The notes below the pieces were generated by a model that was not told the DNA's origin, searched no databases, and saw only the letters and a program-made list of their open reading frames with translations. DNA of 5,348 nt from an uncultured Clostridium sp. (lineage in GTDB: Bacteria; Bacillota; Clostridia; TANB77; CAG-508). A program made the translations under genes and the position numbers. The stretch spans positions 1-5,348 of the forward strand of contig CALYZR010000058.1 in NCBI GenBank assembly GCA_945610215.1, given 5' to 3'. Of this stretch, positions 1-5,348 are shown piece by piece (positions within the stretch are counted from its first letter, which is position 1; every line of letters begins with the position of its first letter).

Positions 1-1020
<1,020 letters not shown>

Positions 1021-1023
1021 TTA

Positions 1024-2037
1024 TTAAGCTTGACTCCCTTCTGGGTTATCTGGTTCCTTTTCTTCTTTGTCTTTCTTTTTTTTCTCCTCTTTATCTTCTT
1101 TTTTGTCTTCTTTTGGTTCTTCTTTTGGCTTGTCTTCTTCATTATTTTCTTCTTGTTTTTCTTCTTTTACCTTTTTTTGCTCTTCTACTATTTTTCCTAC
1201 TTCTATTTGTTGTTTTATTAAATCAGATTTAATCATTAATATAGCTGTTATGATGTATATATATGAAATAATTTCATAAGCTAAATCAAAATACGTTATT
1301 GTAAATCCAGTCATTATATTTACACAAATATATGCTAAGTATAGAATAATTGATAGCGTTAGTGCATATACAGACATGTTAAATATTTCTTTATATTTTA
1401 ATTTTATTGCAGCTATTCTGCTTATTATAAGTCCTATTATTGATAGCAAGAAAATATCCATCAAAATTTGTATTGAATATGCAATAAATGCAAATATAAT
1501 TGTTGCCACAAAGAATATTACATATATAATTATCATTACATTACTATTAGCATAATCCAACATTTGTTGTTTTGAAAGTCCATTTATATTTTGATTTTTG
1601 CTAATGTCTTCATATGTCATCCTAGTTTCTGCATCTTGTGTTTTTATAACCATTTTGTCTTTCAAAAATGCAATTACTCTTTGATATTGTTCAGTTTGTT
1701 CTTCTGTTAAATCAGTGCTTTCTGAATCTATAATTAATCCTAAAAGTTCATATTCAAAATCCTTTTCATATTTTTTATTGTCCCCATCTATTATTAATAT
1801 ATTGTTTTCTATTTTAAAGTCTGGACATTCATTTGTGAAGCTTGTTTTTAATGTTTCTACCTCTTTATATAACCTTGCTGTTAGAAATACAGAAATTAAT
1901 ATTGAAAATATAATCATTAGTTTTAAAAAGTATTTTATTGCTGTGCCTAGCTTTTCTTTAGAAAAGTTCTGGTATTCATCAAAATTTATTATAGCATTTT
2001 TTACTTTTTTAAAAAATAGTGTCTTTTTTTCTTCCAT
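1024..2037 (-). CDS. DUF1189-like polytopic membrane protein with charged C-terminal tail
   Basis: I see a short cytoplasmic N-terminus (MEEKKTLFFKKV), a first membrane helix at about 36-55, a soluble loop of about 110 residues rich in acidic residues, then four helices at about 167-187, 191-209, 222-242 and 252-269. The last ~53 residues form a tail of mostly Glu, Lys and Asp (about 39 charged residues). One N-terminal helix, a large loop and a helical bundle resemble DUF1189 proteins of Firmicutes; that is a family-level guess from layout, and the function is unknown. An in-frame ATG at 2046 would give 340 residues and overlap the racemase by 8 nt. I prefer the ATG at 2037 (337 residues) because AAAGGAAG at 2048-2055 sits 10 nt from it but only 1 nt from the other. 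The gene ends in tandem TAA codons (1021-1026). Its place between alr and ftsH suggests co-transcription with both. Confidence 0.8.
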   Translation of the reverse strand: MEEKKTLFFKKVKNAIINFDEYQNFSKEKLGTAIKYFLKLMIIFSILISVFLTARLYKEVETLKTSFTNECPDFKIENNILIIDGDNKKYEKDFEYELLGLIIDSESTDLTEEQTEQYQRVIAFLKDKMVIKTQDAETRMTYEDISKNQNINGLSKQQMLDYANSNVMIIIYVIFFVATIIFAFIAYSIQILMDIFLLSIIGLIISRIAAIKLKYKEIFNMSVYALTLSIILYLAYICVNIMTGFTITYFDLAYEIISYIYIITAILMIKSDLIKQQIEVGKIVEEQKKVKEEKQEENNEEDKPKEEPKEDKKEDKEEKKKKDKEEKEPDNPEGSQA

Positions 2038-2038
2038 A

Positions 2039-3160
2039 TTATACATACTTCCTTTCTATTTTGCTATCTACATATAATGGATTAATTTCTAAATATACAA
2101 AGTCTCCTATTTTTACATCACTATTTGTAATATCTATTGCCATGTGATACATTCCTAATTTTCCTATTATATTGTATTTTTTATCATTGATTGTAACTTT
2201 TAAATTTTGCTTTTTAAATAGATTTTTTATGCTATGTGATAAATTTCTTAATTTATCTACAAATCTAAACATATCTTCTCCTCTGCTCATATTAAATCCT
2301 TCTATATATCCTAATTGTACAATGGCAATTTTTGTCTCTTTTTTAGTTTTGTAGCTATTTAAATATCCTATATTGAAGCCTTTTGGAACAATTTTTATTT
2401 CTTCCACACTACATTCTAATTTTCCTATTTTTTTTAATCCTACATTACTATCTGCATCTACTCTTCCTAAAAATGCAGAACCAATTCTAGCACCATTTAA
2501 ATGCATATTAGGATAATTTAAAAATGCTGGTGAATTACAAATGTGTAATGTTTTTATATTTATGTCATTTAATTTTAATGCCTCTACAACCTCCATAAAT
2601 CTATTAAATTGTTTTATTGTCCATTTGTTGTTTTTATAATATGCTAAAGAGAAGTGTGAATACATTCCTTCTATTGAAATATCTTCTAAAGAATTTATTG
2701 TTTCTACTATTGTTCTAATATCACTATATATAAAGCCATATCTTCCAAATCCTGTATCTATTTTTATATGTGCTCTTATTTTTTTATCTGTTTTTTTACT
2801 TAATTCTTTTACAATATTAGCGCATTCTTTTGAACCTATTGTTAGTATTATATTGTTGTCTATTAATTCTTGTATTTCTTCTTTTATGCTTGTTGATGAA
2901 AGCATTAATATATCTTCTTTTATCCCAACTTTTCTTAATTCTATAGCTTCTTCTACTGTTGCTACAGCTAAAGTTTCTATTCCATTGTCTATTAAAAAGT
3001 TTGAATATTCTACAAGTCCTAATCCATATCCATTTCCTTTTACAACTCCGATTATTTTATAAGTGCTTCCATCATCTTCTGGTATATCTACTTTTGCTAT
3101 TTTTTTTATTACATTTATATTATGTCTCAAATCATTTTTATTTATTATTAATGATTTCAT
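2039..3160 (-). CDS. alr: Alanine racemase family protein (PLP-dependent amino acid racemase)
   Basis: Alanine racemase interconverts L- and D-alanine in the cytoplasm, supplying D-Ala for peptidoglycan. The 373 residues match the family length. Visible motifs are the PLP-lysine segment VVKGNGYG (Lys41), the HIKIDTGFGR block (Lys133 and Arg140, where the family has its carbamylated Lys and substrate Arg), SHF (His169), CNS (208-210), ARIG (Arg225, expected partner of the PLP ring nitrogen) and GYIEG (Tyr285, expected second catalytic base). Three places are unusual: YGLG instead of YGHG, FLGR instead of the usual LYG, and GMYHMAID where the family has M-D-Q, replacing the conserved Asp after Met337 by Tyr. 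The fold is secure, but substrate specificity could differ (serine, for example). The ATG has an AAGGAG site and overlaps the upstream gene's TGA as ATGA (3157-3160), indicating translational coupling. Confidence 0.88.
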   Translation of the reverse strand: MKSLIINKNDLRHNINVIKKIAKVDIPEDDGSTYKIIGVVKGNGYGLGLVEYSNFLIDNGIETLAVATVEEAIELRKVGIKEDILMLSSTSIKEEIQELIDNNIILTIGSKECANIVKELSKKTDKKIRAHIKIDTGFGRYGFIYSDIRTIVETINSLEDISIEGMYSHFSLAYYKNNKWTIKQFNRFMEVVEALKLNDINIKTLHICNSPAFLNYPNMHLNGARIGSAFLGRVDADSNVGLKKIGKLECSVEEIKIVPKGFNIGYLNSYKTKKETKIAIVQLGYIEGFNMSRGEDMFRFVDKLRNLSHSIKNLFKKQNLKVTINDKKYNIIGKLGMYHMAIDITNSDVKIGDFVYLEINPLYVDSKIERKYV

Positions 3161-4222
3161 TTAAATTCTCCTTTTAATTTTCTTACAATTACTCTAGCTT
3201 TTTTAAATATTTTTTCAGATATTTTATACATTTTATATACAAATGGTTTAAAGTCAAAGTATATTTCCCCAATAAATTCTGTAAATTCTGCATTAAATCC
3301 TTTTTTAAATCTGTATAATCCATATTGTGGATGTGATTCATCTAGAACTCCTGAAACGCCTCTAAAATCATACATATCTTTTCCTTGGCTTAATGCATAT
3401 TTTATTCCTTCCCATTGTAATAAATAATTTGGCATTAAGTTTCTATGTTCATTGCTACTTGCTCCATATAGGTACCATACTTTATTTCCATAGTCTATGT
3501 CAAATATTCCGTGATATTGGTTTATCTTCGTAATATGCCATTAAAAGTTTTACATGCTCTTTTCCTAATTCGTCATACATTTTTTGAAAGTATTCTAGTG
3601 GTCTTATTATAAAGTCATCTCTTTTTCCTGTTACCTTCATTATTTCATAAAAATCTTTTAAATCTTCTCTTGTTCCTTCTTTTACAACCACACCTTTTTT
3701 TATTGCTAGTCTTACATTGTATCTTGTTTTTTGATGAAATGCTTTAAATATTTCGTCTTCTGTTTTTCCTTTTAAATCTAGCCTAAATACATATCTTGGT
3801 TGAATTTCTTCATTGAAATTTTTTGCATCATCTTTTATTTTATATTTTAAATTTGTAACTATTTTTCTAAACTCTTGATCATCACTTTTTATATCTGGCT
3901 CTATTTTTAGAACAAATGCATTATATTTTTTAGCAAGCTCTTTTAATCCTTCTGTTAGTTGTTTTAAAACATTTTCATCATGGATGTCACAAACTGGTCC
4001 TCTTGATGAATACATTAAGTTTCCAAAAATAGGTATCTTTCTAATTAATACACTTATTGAACCAATTATATTTCCATCATTATCTTCTGCTAAAACAATT
4101 TCATTTTTCCAAGCTGGTGCTTTTACTTTTCCCCACTCTATTGATTGTTGAAAATTACATCTATCATGTTTTTTTAAAAACTCATTATATTTTTCTAAAT
4201 TACTTTCATCTACAAGTTTCAT
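3157..4222 (-). pseudogene. FemAB/FemX-family peptidoglycan bridge aminoacyltransferase, split by a one-base frameshift
   Basis: FemABX enzymes use aminoacyl-tRNA to add the branch amino acids to the peptidoglycan stem peptide, usually on lipid II; they have two GNAT-like domains. Seen in the first frame: NFQQSIEWGKVK (23-34), MYSSRGPVCD (70-79), QPRYVFRLDL and KTRYNVRLAIKKGV. In the second frame: GNKVWYLYGASSNEHRNLMP followed by NYLLQWEGIKYAL, typical of the family's C-terminal half. The first frame continues to DKPIS and then hits TGA at 3500-3502. Removing one base at about 3511 joins PIS directly to GIFDIDYGNK and restores a 354-residue protein, a normal length. An ordinary gene call would give two pieces, 3500-4222 and 3157-3435. 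The ATG at 4222 has GGAGGT at 4227-4232, which rules out the upstream TTG at 4234. It could be a real mutation or a sequencing error; no slippery heptamer was seen. The stop overlaps alr. Confidence 0.88.
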
Positions 4223-4226
4223 GTCT

Positions 4227-4232
4227 ACCTCC
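4227..4232 (-). promoter_or_regulatory. Ribosome binding site setting the FemX-family start
   Basis: GGAGGT lies 4 nt upstream of the ATG at 4222. An in-frame TTG at 4234 would place this site inside the coding region, so the ATG is the better start. Confidence 0.8.
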
Positions 4233-4265
4233 AAATATTCTATATAACCCTATTTGTACTTACAT

Positions 4266-4294
4266 ATTTTATACTAGTTTGTCTTTTTTTACAA
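4266..4294 (-). promoter_or_regulatory. Likely sigma-A-type promoter of the femX-alr-DUF1189-ftsH operon
   Basis: Reading the minus strand, TTGTAA (4289-4294) and TAAAAT (4266-4271) are separated by 17 bp; an overlapping TATAAA could also act as the -10. Transcription would start near 4259, leaving a leader of about 37 nt before the ATG at 4222. No riboswitch or T-box could fit in so short a leader. This is inferred from consensus only, and AT-rich DNA produces chance matches. Confidence 0.55.
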
Positions 4295-4377
4295 TAGATA
4301 TATAAATAATTTATTAATTAGGCAAATGATAATTTGTTTAAAAATGTTATTAAATTCCCATCCTCTTTTGTTACAAT

Positions 4378-4422
4378 GAAAGAGGTATTTGAATTTTCTA
4401 AATTAATCCAAATACCTCTTTC
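4378..4422. terminator. Perfect 14-bp hairpin between the small membrane gene and the femX operon
   Basis: The arm GAAAGAGGTATTTG (4378-4391) is exactly complementary to CAAATACCTCTTTC (4409-4422), with a 17-nt loop. It lies about 37 nt beyond the stop of the small gene, as expected for that gene's terminator. However, the minus-strand flank after the stem (ATTGTAACAAAAG) has no U-run. The plus-strand flank is T-rich but interrupted (TATATTTAAACTTCTTCTTATTTTTT). It may be a bidirectional or weak intrinsic terminator, an mRNA 3' stabiliser, or a small palindromic element. The structure is certain, the role is not. Confidence 0.5.
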
Positions 4423-4458
4423 TATATTTAAACTTCTTCTTATTTTTTATCTTTTGTT

Positions 4459-4644
4459 TTAGCGACGTTTAAAGATAGTCCACGTGTCATTACTTGTTTT
4501 CTTTATAGTGTAGTCTGGAACACCTATTGTATTCAATGCACTTAAAAGAATAACAAGCACTAGCACTATAACCATCCATATCGCTGTCTCCCGAGAAAAC
4601 CAGTCCTCCATTATGTGGAAAAGCCTCACGAAAGAATCAAACAC
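4459..4644 (-). CDS. Small single-pass membrane protein, unknown function (61 residues, GTG start)
   Basis: I do not recognise this protein. It has an amphipathic N-terminal segment (FDSFVRLFHIMEDWFSRET), one strongly hydrophobic helix at about residues 21-40 (AIWMVIVLVLVILLSALNTI), and a polar tail (VPDYTIKKTSNDTWTIFKRR) ending in three basic residues, suggesting the C-terminus is cytoplasmic. The GTG at 4644 is chosen because GGGAGG (4653-4658) sits 8 nt upstream. The in-frame ATG at 4686, giving 75 residues, has no site of its own and directly abuts a TATAAT box, so it probably precedes the transcript. The coding region is about 39% GC by count, clearly higher than the genes around it, and uses codons such as CTA, CGG and CGT that neighbours rarely use. 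That hints at separate ancestry. It appears to be its own transcription unit. Small-toxin, regulator and holin-like roles are all untested possibilities. Confidence 0.65.
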   Translation of the reverse strand: MFDSFVRLFHIMEDWFSRETAIWMVIVLVLVILLSALNTIGVPDYTIKKTSNDTWTIFKRR

Positions 4645-4652
4645 CTGGGAAA

Positions 4653-4658
4653 CCTCCC
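4653..4658 (-). promoter_or_regulatory. Ribosome binding site for the small membrane protein
   Basis: GGGAGG is 8 nt upstream of GTG at 4644 and is among the strongest such sites in the window. It fixes the start at a GTG rather than the ATG at 4686. The stretch GGGAGGTTTCCC can fold as a tiny 4-bp hairpin (GGGA/TCCC) that would partly cover the site; that is only a possibility. Confidence 0.7.
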
Positions 4659-4677
4659 TTCTATGTAAGATAGTTAT

Positions 4678-4706
4678 ATTATACATTATATTTAAAAAAA
4701 AAGCAA
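4678..4706 (-). promoter_or_regulatory. Likely promoter of the small membrane protein gene
   Basis: On the minus strand a perfect TATAAT (4678-4683) lies 17 bp downstream of TTGCTT (4701-4706), a weak -35. A second TATAAT overlaps at 4685-4690. Transcription would begin near 4671, about 27 nt before the GTG start, leaving just enough leader for the GGGAGG site. Its position downstream of the ATG at 4686 argues that the ATG is not used. Confidence 0.55.
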
Positions 4707-4714
4707 AAATGTTT

Positions 4715-4740
4715 ATTGAATATTGTTAAAATATTCCAAT
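4715..4740 (-). terminator. Weak AT-only hairpin after the dCMP deaminase gene, possible terminator
   Basis: Minus-strand ATTGGAATATT pairs with AATATTCAAT around a 5-nt loop, giving 10 pairs with one bulged G. It is followed by AAACATTTTTGC and a run of nine T. The stem has few GC pairs, so termination would be inefficient by the usual model. The T-run also serves as the spacer of the next promoter. Confidence 0.4.
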
Positions 4741-4792
4741 TACATTTTTACTTTTTCAATAAAATGAGACAAACAAGTTTTGTTGAATTTTT

Positions 4793-5275
4793 TTATAAAT
4801 CTAATTCTAGTTTAACTCCTTTTGATTTGTATTGTGTGTATTTTACCCCTGCCATGTCAAACATTTTTTTAGATACTTTTACTGAATCTGTATCTTTGTA
4901 TTTATCACACATGTATATCACTTCTTTAATTCCAGATTGTATAATTGCTTTTGCACATTCATTACATGGAAATAGTGTAACATATATTCTGCTTTGTTTT
5001 AGTGTTGAGCCTGTATAATTTAGTATTGCATTCAGTTCTGAATGGCATACATATGGATATTTTGTATCTGCAAAGTCTCCTTCTCTATCCCATGGTATTT
5101 CATCATCTGAACATCCTGTTGGAAAACCATTATATCCTATAGATAAAATCTTATTGTCTTGACTTACTATGCATGCTCCTACTTGTGAATTTGGGTCTTT
5201 GCTTCTTTCTCCTGAAAGTAATGCAATACCCATAAAATATTCATCCCAGCTTATATAATTACTTCTTTTAGACAT
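4793..5275 (-). CDS. Deoxycytidylate (dCMP) deaminase, animal DCTD-like
   Basis: dCMP deaminase converts dCMP to dUMP, feeding thymidylate synthesis, using a zinc-activated water in the cytoplasm. At 160 residues it has normal family length. Visible features are the N-terminal WDEYFMGIALLSGERSKDPN segment, GYNGFPTGCSDD (48-58, nucleotide-binding region), the zinc motif CHSE (His78, with Glu80 as proton shuttle) and PCNEC (Cys104 and Cys107 as zinc ligands). From memory, RSKDPNSQVGACIV, TKYPYVCHSELNAI and LFPCNECAK match vertebrate DCTD more closely than Bacillus ComEB, which has an extra cysteine-rich insert and IHAEMNA. The ATG has AAAAGGAGA 7 nt upstream (5283-5290 region). The gene lies 30 nt after the preceding stop, so it is probably co-transcribed with the cut-off gene at the right edge. 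Activity is a confident family inference; allosteric control by dCTP/dTTP was not assessed. Confidence 0.93.
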   Translation of the reverse strand: MSKRSNYISWDEYFMGIALLSGERSKDPNSQVGACIVSQDNKILSIGYNGFPTGCSDDEIPWDREGDFADTKYPYVCHSELNAILNYTGSTLKQSRIYVTLFPCNECAKAIIQSGIKEVIYMCDKYKDTDSVKVSKKMFDMAGVKYTQYKSKGVKLELDL

Positions 5276-5282
5276 TTTATTT

Positions 5283-5290
5283 CTCCTTTT
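5283..5290 (-). promoter_or_regulatory. Ribosome binding site of dCMP deaminase
   Basis: Minus-strand AAAAGGAGA lies 7 nt before the ATG at 5275 in the short gap after the upstream stop. No promoter is seen in that gap, which favours read-through from the preceding gene. Confidence 0.7.
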
Positions 5291-5305
5291 ATTTTTATGA
5301 ATAGG

Positions 5306-5348
5306 TTAAATTTTTTCTACTGTCATTCCTTCTTTTGTATCTTTTACT
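5306..5348 (-). CDS. C-terminal end of an unidentified protein (partial)
   Basis: Only the last 13 codons are visible: VKDTKEGMTVEKI followed by TAA at 5306-5308. The frame is open to the window edge and the composition resembles the neighbours. Its stop is 30 nt from the dCMP deaminase start, on the same strand and with no terminator between, which supports a shared transcript. The stretch is too short to name a family. It could also be a chance open frame, but the deaminase needs an upstream source and none is visible here. Confidence 0.45.
   Translation of the reverse strand, partial: VKDTKEGMTVEKI

Noticed and set aside
3495..3525. Programmed ribosomal frameshift in femX
   Set aside because: No slippery heptamer, internal Shine-Dalgarno or strong following structure at the junction; an extra base is simpler.
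4223..4234. TTG at 4234 as start of the FemX-family gene
   Set aside because: It would place the GGAGGT site inside the coding region; ATG at 4222 is correctly spaced from it.
4240..4377. Antisense RNA promoter on the plus strand forming a type I toxin-antitoxin pair with the small gene
   Set aside because: Only a TACAAT-like box at 4372-4377 without a -35 was found; too weak to call.
4645..4686. ATG at 4686 as start of the small membrane protein (75 residues)
   Set aside because: It has no ribosome site, directly abuts a TATAAT box, and GGGAGG plus GTG at 4644 fits far better.
4716..5018. Plus-strand open frame of 100 residues
   Set aside because: It is the antisense shadow of the dCMP deaminase and its downstream gap; the deaminase motifs are complete on the other strand.

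Overview
This is a very AT-rich window. Every supportable gene lies on the minus strand, the Shine-Dalgarno sequences are strong and purine-rich (AAGGAG, GGAGGT, GGGAGG), and the standard bacterial code is used, with TGG as Trp. The protein set (FemAB-type peptidoglycan branching enzyme, PLP alanine racemase, DUF1189-type membrane protein, FtsH) fits a low-GC Gram-positive bacterium, most likely a Clostridia member, perhaps gut-associated or uncultured. That placement is inferred from composition and gene content only.

Read in transcription order (right to left): the last 13 codons of an unidentified gene (5306-5348) are followed 30 nt later by a dCMP deaminase (4793-5275) whose sequence looks more like animal DCTD than Bacillus ComEB. 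A weak AT-only hairpin (4715-4740) follows it. Next is a small stand-alone unit with its own promoter (4678-4706), a strong GGGAGG site and a GTG start, encoding a 61-residue single-pass membrane protein of unknown function (4459-4644). It is clearly richer in GC than its surroundings. Beyond it is a perfect 14-bp inverted repeat (4378-4422), and no other gene lies between 4223 and 4458.

A good promoter (4266-4294) then drives a tightly packed four-gene operon. Its genes are a FemAB/FemX-family aminoacyl-tRNA-dependent peptidoglycan ligase (3157-4222, broken by a one-base insertion near 3511), an alanine racemase-family protein overlapping it by ATGA (2039-3160), a DUF1189-like polytopic membrane protein with a Lys/Glu tail (1024-2037), and the N-terminal 332 residues of an FtsH AAA+ metalloprotease that runs off the left edge (1-996).

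The operon suggests joint production of cell-wall amino-acid chemistry (D-amino acid supply, stem-peptide branching) and membrane protein quality control. No mobile element, CRISPR array, tRNA, rRNA or recognisable riboswitch was seen. I do not see a clear new multi-gene system. The best leads are the small GC-rich membrane-protein gene, the non-canonical racemase active-site motifs, the animal-like dCMP deaminase, and the femX frameshift.
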